Part shown: piece by piece, positions 50,735 through 59,061 of the stretch | Layout: every line of letters begins with the position of its first letter | How positions within the stretch are numbered: position 1 is the stretch's first letter | Assembly (NCBI RefSeq): GCF_009901585.1 | Contig: NZ_WXYO01000005.1 | Coordinates: 248,001 to 312,000 of the forward strand | From: Poritiphilus flavus | GTDB lineage: Bacteria > Bacteroidota > Bacteroidia > Flavobacteriales > Flavobacteriaceae | DNA length: 64,000 bases | Reading direction: 5' to 3' | Notes under the pieces: generated by a model | Seen by the model: only the letters and a program-made list of their open reading frames with translations | Database searches by the model: none | What the model was told of the DNA's origin: nothing | Position numbers and translations under genes: made by a program

Positions 50735-51077
50735 TGCCTTCCCGGTAAAGATATACGCCAGTGCCGGCCAGGGCAATCAATAATACCAGAAGTAAATAGA
50801 ACAAGGCTGTGAATTTTACCGCGCTGGCCTTTGGAGTGACCATTTTTTGGTAGTAATCAAAGATCCGTTCAATATCATCGGTCCAATTTACAGGATAGAT
50901 CACTGAGTCGCACTTATTACACTTGATCTGACTCGATACCTGAGCGGTGATCCTGTGAAACAATCGGTTATGCGTGTGCCGCTGATAAAAAGTAAGTTTC
51001 ATGTCCCGGTTATAACACTCAGGGCAATTGTTCGTGATTTCAGCCTCTTTCAAGACAACTAAGGATTCCTTTTTCAT
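50721..51077 (-). CDS. Zinc-ribbon-like membrane protein
   Basis: A 118-residue protein with two Cys pairs (NCPECYNRD and IKCNKCDSV) that would bind zinc. One membrane helix (TALFYLLLVLLIALAGTGVYL) lies near the C-terminus. No named family is recognised. It follows the histidine kinase gene by two bases, so it may take part in the same process. Confidence 0.65.
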   Translation of the reverse strand: MKKESLVVLKEAEITNNCPECYNRDMKLTFYQRHTHNRLFHRITAQVSSQIKCNKCDSVIYPVNWTDDIERIFDYYQKMVTPKASAVKFTALFYLLLVLLIALAGTGVYLYREGIIQV

Positions 51078-51079
51078 GA

Positions 51080-52228
51080 TCAGGGGTTTACTTTAAGGGA
51101 AATCTGCATTACAGTCCCCTCCTTACTCGAAGTAAGCACTTTGATCCTGCCCTTGTGGTACTCTTCCACAATTCGTTTCACCAGCGAAAGCCCTAGCCCC
51201 CATCCTCTTTTTTTTGAGGTCACCCCGGGATTGAATATAGTTTGGTAATCACTTTTCGGGATCCCGTGGCCGGTATCTGAAACCAGTACATTGACATACC
51301 GGCCTTCAGGTACGATCTCAATGGAAATACTTCCCTTGCCTTTCATAGCATCTATGCCGTTCTTAACCAGATTTTCAATGGTCCAGTTATACAAAGAACT
51401 GTTTAAAAGAACCGGAAGTTGGGTCACTTTGGAATCGAAGGTGAAATGGATCAATTTGGAACTGCGCAGTTTTAGATATTCGTAAGCGCACTTGGTTTCT
51501 GCTACAATGTCTTTTTTTTCAAGTTTAGGTAGCGATCCGATCTTTGAGAATCGTTCCGTAATGGTTTGGAGTCTGGTAATATCTTTCTCGATTTCCTGGC
51601 TGATCTCAGGGTTGATCTCTTCTGCTTTCAGCAATTCGCTCCAACCCAGTAAGGAAGTCAGAGGAGTTCCAATCTGATGAGCGGTTTCTTTGGCCATTCC
51701 GGCCCAGAGCTTATTTTGTTCCGAAGCTTTATTCGTTTTAAAGAAAAAGAAGATCACAGCCCCAAAGAGAAATATGATCAGCATCAGGGCAATAGGATAG
51801 TATTTTAGCTTATTGAGCACCTCTGAATTCCCGTAGTACAGCGTGGCCAGGTGCTCTCCCTTATAATCTATGGAAATTGGGGTGTTTTCAGCACCGAACC
51901 TGGCTATTCGGCTCTTGATATAATTGGTGTCCTGAGCCTCTTCCTCCGGTATATTATTGGTTTTGGTAGATCCGTCCTTGTTGACCAGGATCATAGGGGT
52001 AGAGGTGTTGTTTTGGAATATCTTTACGTGTAGGTTCCCCAGATCACGGTCTTCCGAAGACTGTAGCAGCTCCGATTGGGCGGTGGCCCAGATCTCCATT
52101 TTGTGCCGCTCTTCTTCCTTAAATTTTTTAAAAAAACTATTGGTATTCCACAAAATAAGACTTACGATAACAAAAGATGCTATCAGCAAAACAAGGTTGG
52201 AAGTTTTCCTTTTCGAACTAAAGTTCAT
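51080..52228 (-). CDS. Sensor histidine kinase (HQIGTP type), orphan
   Basis: A 382-residue kinase with membrane helices at 11-27 and 146-163, enclosing a sensor of about 115 residues. The H box is AKETAHQIGTPLTSLLGW (His184), a variant of HELRTP common in Bacteroidota. It is followed by an N box (NLVKNGIDAMKG) and G boxes (DTGHGIP, GWGLGLSLVKRI). No response regulator is adjacent. The zinc-ribbon membrane protein gene follows after two bases. Confidence 0.9.
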   Translation of the reverse strand: MNFSSKRKTSNLVLLIASFVIVSLILWNTNSFFKKFKEEERHKMEIWATAQSELLQSSEDRDLGNLHVKIFQNNTSTPMILVNKDGSTKTNNIPEEEAQDTNYIKSRIARFGAENTPISIDYKGEHLATLYYGNSEVLNKLKYYPIALMLIIFLFGAVIFFFFKTNKASEQNKLWAGMAKETAHQIGTPLTSLLGWSELLKAEEINPEISQEIEKDITRLQTITERFSKIGSLPKLEKKDIVAETKCAYEYLKLRSSKLIHFTFDSKVTQLPVLLNSSLYNWTIENLVKNGIDAMKGKGSISIEIVPEGRYVNVLVSDTGHGIPKSDYQTIFNPGVTSKKRGWGLGLSLVKRIVEEYHKGRIKVLTSSKEGTVMQISLKVNP

Positions 52229-52322
52229 CCAATGGCTTAATAGACCTTAAAGATAACTCAATTTGGGCTAAAATGTTGTATTGGACCTCTCTCGAAAGGT
52301 TTTAAATAGCTCACAATTTATG

Positions 52323-52330
52323 TACCTTTA
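52323..52330 (+). promoter_or_regulatory. near-consensus -7 (TAccTTTA) of the flavin reductase gene
   Basis: It ends six bases before the ATG at 52337, so the transcript would be almost or fully leaderless. Confidence 0.4.
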
Positions 52331-52336
52331 CCGCCT

Positions 52337-53227
52337 ATGAATAAAACCATTTCTATCGTTCCTTCGGAGCTCTCAACAGGAGAATTACACGGCTATCTGT
52401 TAGGGGCGGTAGGGCCCAGGCCAATTGCTTTTGCAAGTACCATCAGTGAATCCGGGGTTCCCAATTTATCACCCTTCAGTTTCTTCAACGTTTTTAGCGC
52501 GAATCCCCCCATTCTGATCTTTTCCCCTGCCAGGCGTGTAAGGAACAACACCACAAAGCACACCCTGGAAAATGTTATGAATACCATGGAGGTGGTTATC
52601 AATATTGTGAACTATGACATCGTCCAGCAGATGTCGCTCTCCAGTACAGAATATCCGGAAGAGATCAATGAGTTTGAAAAGTCCGGGCTTACCATGCAGG
52701 AATCAGAACTGGTAAAACCTTACAGAGTTGCGGAATCTCCGGTGCAGTTTGAGTGCAAAGTGACCAAAGTGGAACCGCTGGGGGAAGAAGGGGGTGCAGG
52801 GAACCTGATCTTTTCCGAAGTGGTCAAAATGCATATACACCAGGCTGTCTTAAGCGAAAATGGCGGGATTGATCAACACAAGATCGATCAGGTGGCCAGG
52901 ATGGGAGGAAATTGGTACAGCAGGGCCAGGCTCGGAATGTTTGAAGTTCCCAAACCGCTTTCCACACTTGGAATTGGCGTAGATCAAATCCCTGAACAAA
53001 TTAGATCCAGTAAAGTTTTAACCGGGAACGACCTGGGCTTATTGGGCAATATAGAACAACTTCCCAGTCAGGAGGAAGTAATAGCATTCAAGGAGTCCTT
53101 CGTTGAGATCAAAGAGCTATTAGATGCAACTGATGAAATTAGCCTGCATCGAAGAGCCCAGGAATACCTGAACGAAGGAGAAGTGCTTTCTGCCTGGAAA
53201 TTATTACTGGCTGCAGATACCATCTGA
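52337..53227 (+). CDS. Flavin reductase-like FMN-binding protein
   Basis: A 296-residue protein of the flavin reductase/split-barrel family. It has VGPRPIAFASTISESGVPNLSPFSFFN (FMN site), PPILIFSP, KHTLENVMNTMEVVINIV and a basic MGGNWYSRAR. Relatives reduce flavins or act on aromatic compounds, and the substrate is unknown. The methyltransferase gene follows after two bases. Confidence 0.85.
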   Translation: MNKTISIVPSELSTGELHGYLLGAVGPRPIAFASTISESGVPNLSPFSFFNVFSANPPILIFSPARRVRNNTTKHTLENVMNTMEVVINIVNYDIVQQMSLSSTEYPEEINEFEKSGLTMQESELVKPYRVAESPVQFECKVTKVEPLGEEGGAGNLIFSEVVKMHIHQAVLSENGGIDQHKIDQVARMGGNWYSRARLGMFEVPKPLSTLGIGVDQIPEQIRSSKVLTGNDLGLLGNIEQLPSQEEVIAFKESFVEIKELLDATDEISLHRRAQEYLNEGEVLSAWKLLLAADTI

Positions 53228-53229
53228 CA

Positions 53230-54042
53230 ATGAAAGGATTAAAGCGAATACAGCTATTTGAATTTGAAGACTTTGAATGGTTTCCAGGATGGTTACGGTC
53301 TTGTATGACCAGGCTCATCGTAATACTCCAGAGTATGATCCGCACGGATCAGGCCATAGCTGTACTCATAGCCAGGGTGTATAAGGAGAAGGGTATAATG
53401 CCTATCGTAGATCTGGGGTCCGGTGCAGGAGGGATGATGCCGGATGTTCTTGGGTTACTCAAAAAACAGGGATACGATTCGGCCACACTATTGATGACAG
53501 ACCTGTATCCCAATGAACAGGCCATAGCAAAATTCAACGGAAAGGAAGATCCTTCCGTCCGTTATTCGGAACAATCTGTAGACGCCACCAACATGAGGCA
53601 AAGCCCGGAAGGCCTTAAAACCATGATGAACAGTTTTCATCATATGAGACCTGAGCAGGCCAAAAAGATACTTGCAAGCGCCAAAGATGCCAGAACTCCA
53701 CTCCTGATCTACGAAATGGGAGAAAACAAAATGCCATTGTTCATTTGGTGGTTGTTTTTACCGCTTTCACTACTGATCCTGATGATCATGGTGCTGTTTA
53801 TGACACCATTTGTTAAACCGATGACCTGGCAACAGCTCATTTTTACGTATCTTATACCCATTATACCAATCTGTTATGCCTGGGACGGGCAAGCTTCAAT
53901 GCCCAGAATGTACGCTCTCAAAGACATCGACATTTTGCTGGAGGATTTGCATGGCAATGACTACAAATGGGAACACGGTGCGGCATTAAAACCAGACGGA
54001 AAGAAACAGGGAACCTACATTTTAGGACTACCCGTAAATTAA
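53230..54042 (+). CDS. Membrane-associated SAM-dependent methyltransferase-like protein
   Basis: A 270-residue protein. Motif I IVDLGSGAGGMMPDV near residue 60 and TDLYPNEQA (motif II) mark a class I SAM methyltransferase. Two membrane helices (FIWWLFLPLSLLILMIMVLF and a second at IFTYLIPIIPICYAW) are inserted in the C-terminal third. The substrate is unknown. A membrane-located lipid or quinone-like acceptor is possible. It is probably cotranscribed with the flavin reductase gene. Confidence 0.75.
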   Translation: MKGLKRIQLFEFEDFEWFPGWLRSCMTRLIVILQSMIRTDQAIAVLIARVYKEKGIMPIVDLGSGAGGMMPDVLGLLKKQGYDSATLLMTDLYPNEQAIAKFNGKEDPSVRYSEQSVDATNMRQSPEGLKTMMNSFHHMRPEQAKKILASAKDARTPLLIYEMGENKMPLFIWWLFLPLSLLILMIMVLFMTPFVKPMTWQQLIFTYLIPIIPICYAWDGQASMPRMYALKDIDILLEDLHGNDYKWEHGAALKPDGKKQGTYILGLPVN

Positions 54043-54078
54043 ACTATAGAATTTTAATAATTAAACTAAAGAGGATTG

Positions 54079-54456
54079 ATGGAATTACAGGGAACAATTA
54101 AGCTGATAGATGAAACTAAGACCTATGGCAACAATGGCTTTAGAAAGAGAGAAATGGTAATTACAACGGAGGAGCAATACCCACAGCATATTTTGATTGA
54201 ATTTATACAAGACAAATGCGACCTGCTGAATAATTATAAGGTTGGGGAACCTGTAAAGATCAGTATCAATATCCGGGGACGTGAATGGACAAATCCTCAG
54301 GGAGAAGTAAAATATTTTAACTCCATTCAGGGGTGGCGTATCGAAAAACTTCAGGAAAGCGGAACAGAGGAAAACATGCCGCCCGTTCCGCCCATAGAGG
54401 CTTTTGAGCCTGCGGATGAACTCAATGAGGAAGATCACGACGACCTTCCGTTTTAA
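54079..54456 (+). CDS. DUF3127 protein with SSB-like acidic tail
   Basis: A 125-residue protein starting at ATG 54079. The core (LQGTIKLIDETKTYGNNGFRKREMVI, YKVGEPVKISINIRGREW) is an OB-like beta barrel of the DUF3127 family. The C-terminus is a Pro/Glu-rich linker ending HDDLPF, very close to the EEDDLPF tip of the SSB protein in this window. That tip is the protein-recruiting end in SSB, so this may be a second single-strand-binding-like protein. Confidence 0.8.
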   Translation: MELQGTIKLIDETKTYGNNGFRKREMVITTEEQYPQHILIEFIQDKCDLLNNYKVGEPVKISINIRGREWTNPQGEVKYFNSIQGWRIEKLQESGTEENMPPVPPIEAFEPADELNEEDHDDLPF

Positions 54457-54488
54457 GCCGGGGTTCTGGCAGCTTAACAATGCATTAG

Positions 54489-54522
54489 CGGCCTCGGAGT
54501 TTGTGACTTTAGAGGCCGTTTA
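54489..54522 (+). terminator. weak hairpin terminator after the DUF3127 gene
   Basis: CGGCCTC (54489-54495) pairs with GAGGCCG (54512-54518), followed by a short T-rich stretch. Confidence 0.45.
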
Positions 54523-54559
54523 GTTGTGGAGCCCGTAGGGTGTAACTAAAAGTAGGCGT

Positions 54560-55936
54560 ATGAAATTGACCAGGCTAGTAGAGGATATCTTCAGAAAATA
54601 CCTGCCTTCCCCATTCACTATTGCCGTACTGCTAACGGTCCTGACACTGTTACTGGCCCTTGCATTTACCGAAAATACTTCCGACGGAAACCATCTGGTA
54701 TTGCTGCTGTCCTTTTGGGAAGCCGGCATCTGGAACAATGGTTTGTTGGTTTTTGCATACCAGATGATGCTCATATTGGTGCTGGGGCATGTGTTGGTCT
54801 TGAGTCCGCCAATGGAAAAGCTGATCCTCAGGCTAACAGGCCAGGTTACCAATTCCGCCAACGCCGCGGTGCTGGTTGTGCTGTCTACGATGCTGGTAGC
54901 ATTTTTTAATTGGGGCCTGGGCCTGATCTTCGGCGCGATTTTGGCTAGAAAGGTCGGGGAATATGCCCAATCTCAACAGATCCCGATAAACTATCCCCTG
55001 GTAGGTGCCTGTGGTTATGCCGGTCTCATGGTGTGGCATGGAGGGATAAGCGGTTCAGCCCCCATAAAGGTTTCTGAGGCAGGCCATTTAAGCGACCTGA
55101 TGAAGAATTTTTCCGACCCTCAGCTTTTGGCGCAACTGCCAGATACCATTTCTACCTCGGTTACGGTCTTTAGTTCCTGGAACCTTATCGTTTTTGCCGT
55201 AGTAGTTATACTGGTCTCCCTGCTTGCGTACAGACTGGGAAAAACTACCAAAACAGAGGCTTTCAGGCTAACGGCTTACCAGTTTCAGGAAGATAAGCAT
55301 GTAAAGGTAAAAGGGGCAGAAAGACTGGATCGATCGAAACTTTTTGCCATTGGTTTTGGATTGCTCATAATCGCGGCCTTTAGCCTGCAATACTCCGGAA
55401 TGTTGAGATCTCTGAATATTACCCCTAATATGCTGAACTTTTTTATGCTCGGCCTCGCTATAATCCTTCACGGTAGTTTCAGGAGGTTTCTGCTGGCAGT
55501 GGAAGAAGCCATTGGGGATACCGCCGGAATTCTGATCCAATTCCCACTCTACTTTGGCATAATGGGAGTGATGGGCAATAGCGGAATGATAAGTGGTATA
55601 TCGGACTTCTTTGTCTCTATCTCCAATGCAACCACTTTACCGATATTTACCTTTTTTAGTGCCGGATTGGTCAATATCTTTGTACCTAGCGGAGGCGGAC
55701 AATGGGCAGTACAGGGTCCTATGGTCCTGGAATCAGCAATGCAGCTGCAAGTTCCCTTGCCCAAGGCTATAATGGCTTTGGCCTATGGAGACCAGGTGAC
55801 GAATATGCTTCAACCCTTCTGGGCTTTACCCCTACTGGGGATTACCCGGCTTAAGGCCAAAGAGATCCTGCCTTATACACTGCTGTTTATGTTGGTTGGT
55901 GTTATTGTCTATATTTCCGGCCTCTTATTGATCTAG
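54560..55936 (+). CDS. Short-chain fatty acid transporter (AtoE-like)
   Basis: A 458-residue inner-membrane protein of about twelve helices. It has YLPSPFTIAVLLTVLTL, FFNWGLGLIFGAILARKV, YAGLMVWHGGISGSAP and FVPSGGGQWAVQGP, all typical of the AtoE/SCFA transporter family. It is expected to take up acetate, butyrate or acetoacetate. No ato catabolic genes are nearby. aat follows after 20 bases. Confidence 0.88.
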   Translation: MKLTRLVEDIFRKYLPSPFTIAVLLTVLTLLLALAFTENTSDGNHLVLLLSFWEAGIWNNGLLVFAYQMMLILVLGHVLVLSPPMEKLILRLTGQVTNSANAAVLVVLSTMLVAFFNWGLGLIFGAILARKVGEYAQSQQIPINYPLVGACGYAGLMVWHGGISGSAPIKVSEAGHLSDLMKNFSDPQLLAQLPDTISTSVTVFSSWNLIVFAVVVILVSLLAYRLGKTTKTEAFRLTAYQFQEDKHVKVKGAERLDRSKLFAIGFGLLIIAAFSLQYSGMLRSLNITPNMLNFFMLGLAIILHGSFRRFLLAVEEAIGDTAGILIQFPLYFGIMGVMGNSGMISGISDFFVSISNATTLPIFTFFSAGLVNIFVPSGGGQWAVQGPMVLESAMQLQVPLPKAIMALAYGDQVTNMLQPFWALPLLGITRLKAKEILPYTLLFMLVGVIVYISGLLLI

Positions 55937-55956
55937 GTCGCATCATTGAATGGAGA

Positions 55957-56628
55957 ATGAAGAAGAAAAGTAATCCTATCACGTTTTTGTCAGACCGACT
56001 CGAATTTCCACCGGTTGAGAATGCCGATTCTGAGGGCTTGCTTGCCTTTGGCGGGGATTTGAGCCCGGAGCGCTTGATACTGGCTTACAAAAACGGCATA
56101 TTTCCCTGGTTTAATGAGGATTCCCTGATACTCTGGTGGAGCCCGGATCCGAGGATGGTGCTTTATCCGGATCAGATCAGGATTTCCAAAAGTATGCGAA
56201 AGGTACTCCGGGACGGAACGTTCAGGCTTACAAAAAATACCGCATTTCCACAGGTACTTGAGGGATGCGCCACAGTTAGCCGAAAGGGCCAACAGGGCAC
56301 ATGGATCACTGAAAAAATGAAGGAAGCCTATATGACCTTACATGAAAGGGGAGTGGTACATTCCTATGAAGTTTGGCAGGGGGAAGAGTTGGTGGGAGGT
56401 TTGTACGGTGTAGATCTGGGACATATTTTCTGTGGGGAAAGCATGTTTAGCAAGGTGGATAATGCTTCCAAATATGCCCTGATACGGCTTGCGGAGCATC
56501 TGAAAACCAAAAACTACAAATTTATCGACTGCCAGCTATACACTGCACATTTGCACAGCCTGGGTGCCGTTGAAATACCACGGTCAGAATTTATACGAAT
56601 ACTAAAGGGAGATCACCAGGGAGCTTAG
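55957..56628 (+). CDS. aat: Leucyl/phenylalanyl-tRNA--protein transferase
   Basis: A 223-residue enzyme that adds Leu or Phe to proteins with N-terminal Arg or Lys, marking them for ClpAP (N-end rule). FPPVENADSEGLLAFGGDLSPERL, GIFPWFNEDSLILWWSPDPR and the central GGLYGVDLGHIFCGESMFS are diagnostic. It overlaps the end of the convergent DUF2490 gene by 27 bases. Confidence 0.95.
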   Translation: MKKKSNPITFLSDRLEFPPVENADSEGLLAFGGDLSPERLILAYKNGIFPWFNEDSLILWWSPDPRMVLYPDQIRISKSMRKVLRDGTFRLTKNTAFPQVLEGCATVSRKGQQGTWITEKMKEAYMTLHERGVVHSYEVWQGEELVGGLYGVDLGHIFCGESMFSKVDNASKYALIRLAEHLKTKNYKFIDCQLYTAHLHSLGAVEIPRSEFIRILKGDHQGA

Positions 56629-57294
56629 CAGGAAAAGTACATCTTGCCGCTCCTGGGTAAAATCTTCCCAGCGGTATTCCACTCCGGTCTGCAAACGGGT
56701 TTTTTGATTTAACAGCCAACCCAATTGAAATGTAAGGCGTTCATCCAGCTGTGGGCTCTGCGCTTTGGCCACACTTAACAGGCTTTCCAGGCTTGCTATG
56801 AAGTAAGCTTCACCCACATCGAGTTTTTCTCCCTGTAACGGACGGTCCAGAGCAAACCGATACCGGAATCTATGCACCGTGAGTGACTCAAAGATCCTTT
56901 GCTCCGTTCTCAGTCGATGTCCAAATCGGATTATATTGGGTTTTTGAACGAGATTGTATTGTTGTGTAAGCCTGAATTCATTGCCGCGGTCCTTTTCAAA
57001 AAGCTTCCGGAAACGGTATTGCAGTCCCAGGGCAATACTCTGGTTATCCCTGATTTTTAACTTGGAGAAATGGGCGAGGTCCAGTTGCCTGCCCCGAAAT
57101 ACTACGGCTTCATCTTCAAAGATGAAGTTGCGGTTGGTGAGACTAAAGTTATGGGAATAGTTGGTTGCTACCCCGTAGTTAACACTAAATTGAGGCTGCC
57201 AGTAAGCCGTAAGTCTCTCCTGTCCACGGCATAAGCCGCATACCCAAAGTAAACCAAAAAGTAAGAGACTAGGCTTAGTACAGTACATGGTCAT
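56602..57294 (-). CDS. DUF2490 outer-membrane protein
   Basis: A 230-residue exported beta-barrel-like protein (signal LLFGLLWVCGLCRGQ). The DUF2490 features RLTAYWQPQFSVNYGVATNYSHNF, IALGLQYRFRKLF and RTEQRIFESLTVHRFRYRFAL are visible. The family forms small outer-membrane barrels of unknown role. Its start overlaps the end of the upstream gene by 20 bases, so the two are coupled. Confidence 0.82.
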   Translation of the reverse strand: MTMYCTKPSLLLFGLLWVCGLCRGQERLTAYWQPQFSVNYGVATNYSHNFSLTNRNFIFEDEAVVFRGRQLDLAHFSKLKIRDNQSIALGLQYRFRKLFEKDRGNEFRLTQQYNLVQKPNIIRFGHRLRTEQRIFESLTVHRFRYRFALDRPLQGEKLDVGEAYFIASLESLLSVAKAQSPQLDERLTFQLGWLLNQKTRLQTGVEYRWEDFTQERQDVLFLLSSLVISL

Positions 57295-57877
57295 AATTTG
57301 CAGGCAGGGATCTTCTTAGTTTCAGGAAGTTCCCTGAAGCATCAAAAAGTATCTCGTAATCCTGGTATTCCTCCTCCTGTTTTCCCGAAATAATGAATTC
57401 ATAATTAAGAGTTGGTAGCAGAAGATTTTGAAAGGCATTTTTTAAGGTGATTTCTGGGTTTTCCCCAGGAGATGCCACATATTGCTGTTGTATCTTACGA
57501 ATGCGGAATTTCTTAAAACTTTGACGCAAGTAGCTGTTAATTTGGTTCAGACTCTCATTGGGAAGGTCTATTTCACGGATAAGGATCTCAATGTCTTCCA
57601 ATTTACCTGCTTCACTAAACTCCACGCTGTATTTTAGCCTGTCTTTTTTAAACTTTACCTCATAGCTTGTTCTGTTGCTGTCTATCTCCTTGTAAAATCG
57701 GATCTTTTTGGCGTTTTCTAGCTTTTCTTTGAGAAAGTCCACGGCCTGCTCGGGAAATTGGGATTTTTTGATACGGAATTCACGTTCTCGTTTCACCTGG
57801 GGAACTGTCTTGTCCTGCGCAACCATTGTTCCGCCGTATAAGAATAAAAGTATGAGTATAGCTATAGTCTGTTTCAC
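57275..57877 (-). CDS. Exported protein of unknown function
   Basis: A 200-residue protein with a signal peptide (IAILILLFLYGGTMVAQ) and a mixed, charged body with two similar halves (YSVEFSEAGKLEDIEI and YEILFDASGNFLKLRR). These repeated D/E-A-x-G-x-L-x-x strands resemble PepSY-like domains. It is coupled to the DUF2490 outer-membrane protein, so it probably acts in the same envelope process. Confidence 0.7.
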   Translation of the reverse strand: MKQTIAILILLFLYGGTMVAQDKTVPQVKREREFRIKKSQFPEQAVDFLKEKLENAKKIRFYKEIDSNRTSYEVKFKKDRLKYSVEFSEAGKLEDIEILIREIDLPNESLNQINSYLRQSFKKFRIRKIQQQYVASPGENPEITLKNAFQNLLLPTLNYEFIISGKQEEEYQDYEILFDASGNFLKLRRSLPANYDHVLY

Positions 57878-57995
57878 TGATGTAAGTATAAGTTAAAGTT
57901 TAAGATCAAGTTCAAGAAGTGGGTTTTAAGTGTTGAATTATAAGTTTTCAAGTTACAAACTTGTATAGTCAGGAACTGATTGCTGCCTGCAGATC

Positions 57996-58034
57996 TCATC
58001 CTCCGTAGCTTTAGCGAAGGAGGACTGCCCACTG
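57996..58034 (+). repeat. 39-bp dispersed palindromic element, copy B
   Basis: It matches 36531-36569 at 34 of 39 positions. The core is CCTCCGTAGC-TTTA-GCGAAGGAGG. Confidence 0.75.
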
Positions 58035-58300
58035 CAAATTGTTTACTGACAACCTGTTGGCGCGGATTTCCACCAGAGGCGGACAAGGTGCAATCCGTTC
58101 TTCTTCTAGCTACCGAGAGATTGTATCTCGTGGTCATTCCAAACTTACAAAAAACTAAAACCAGTTAGTCAGGATTTGTAATTCGGGCGCATTATTCCTT
58201 TTTGCTTCCCCAAAAAGGAAAACAAAAAGGGGACTTTTTGGATAGTCATTTTTAAAGAAGAGCTTTAAAACTGGAGCCAATCTTCTAAATCGGCTCCAAG

Positions 58301-58331
58301 CTCCTTCGCCGAAGTAGCTCGGCTACGGAGG
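58301..58331 (-). repeat. dispersed palindromic element, inverted copy C
   Basis: On the minus strand it reads CCTCCGTAGC, then a 12-base insert that extends the hairpin, then GCGAAGGAG. Confidence 0.6.
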
Positions 58332-58671
58332 CTGAAAGGTTTCGCCGATTCTTAACTAAGTCTGTCTCCTATGCTGCCCAAAAAGAGGGTTCTTAATCAA
58401 GGTTTTTCATTAGATTTAAGCCGAAGGTTTTAGGAAATAGCGGTGCTGCCAGCGGAAGTGCGTTTCGCCACTTTGCTTTGGAACCCCAATTTTTAAGCTA
58501 ACTAAGTTAGGCGAAAAAGGTGATGTAGGGTTAGCAGTAGCCGTGGTTTTGCAATACGGGCATTTCATTTTTTCCATGCCCTAATTTAGAACACAAGGCT
58601 GTATTAACTGCCCATTCTACGGGCTATAATCTATTCCTTTCTTTTGGGTATCTCATTATATCCATAAAAGT

Positions 58672-58697
58672 AAAGGCTAACCATTAGGTTAGCCTTT
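58672..58697 (-). terminator. terminator after the orphan immunity gene
   Basis: Perfect 11-base arms AAAGGCTAACC and GGTTAGCCTTT with a four-base loop. The minus strand continues with a T-rich sequence. Confidence 0.7.
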
Positions 58698-58764
58698 GAT
58701 AATCATTTGTTTATAATTTAAGGTTTCGTCATGCTCTAATTTGGAACATTACCCTATCTGGTCC

Positions 58765-59061
58765 TTACCAAAACTTCCAAAACGGTTTGATAACCTTTTT
58801 CTTATATTCTTTTAATTGTTTCAAAGTATCATGCTTTGTTTTATTTTTCTCAAAATCTCTAAAATCGATATCTAAAATAGACCCGGCTCCGCCCCATATA
58901 TTGTTCGAATTGTAATTTTTTTTAAATATTTCTAAATCATCTTTTTCAATAGCATAAATTAGATTCTTAATCTCCGATGAATTTCTAGAAAAACCTTCTT
59001 CATTGAGTAGAGAATTTAGCTTTTTCAGCCCAATTATTACTTCTTTTTTATCTCTGTCCAC
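58765..59061 (-). CDS. Probable immunity protein of the orphan Rhs tip
   Basis: A 98-residue, Lys/Asn-rich, mostly helical cytoplasmic protein with GTG start at 59061 placed directly after the TAA of the toxin gene (TAAGTG). It has no family match that I recognise (KEVIIGLKKLNSLLNEEGFS, NIWGGAGSILDIDFRDF). Its position right behind an Rhs C-terminus and its low G+C are the usual signs of a cognate immunity protein. Confidence 0.6.
   Translation of the reverse strand: MDRDKKEVIIGLKKLNSLLNEEGFSRNSSEIKNLIYAIEKDDLEIFKKNYNSNNIWGGAGSILDIDFRDFEKNKTKHDTLKQLKEYKKKVIKPFWKFW

Larger units (their letters stand above)
57878..58764. repeat. non-coding repeat-rich region before the Rhs island
   Basis: About 890 bases with no convincing gene. 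It holds TAAGTW hexamers (57883-57917) like those at 36.2 kb, dispersed-element copy B (57996-58034), several hairpins (for example CCTTTTTG/CAAAAAGG at 58197-58218 and TGGAGCC/GGCTCCA at 58272-58298), the rearranged element copy C (58301-58331), and a 19-bp near-direct repeat (58575-58593 and 58730-58748). Confidence 0.7.

Noticed and set aside
57980-58168. 62-residue frame in the repeat region
   Set aside because: It runs through the dispersed palindromic element and has no coding features.
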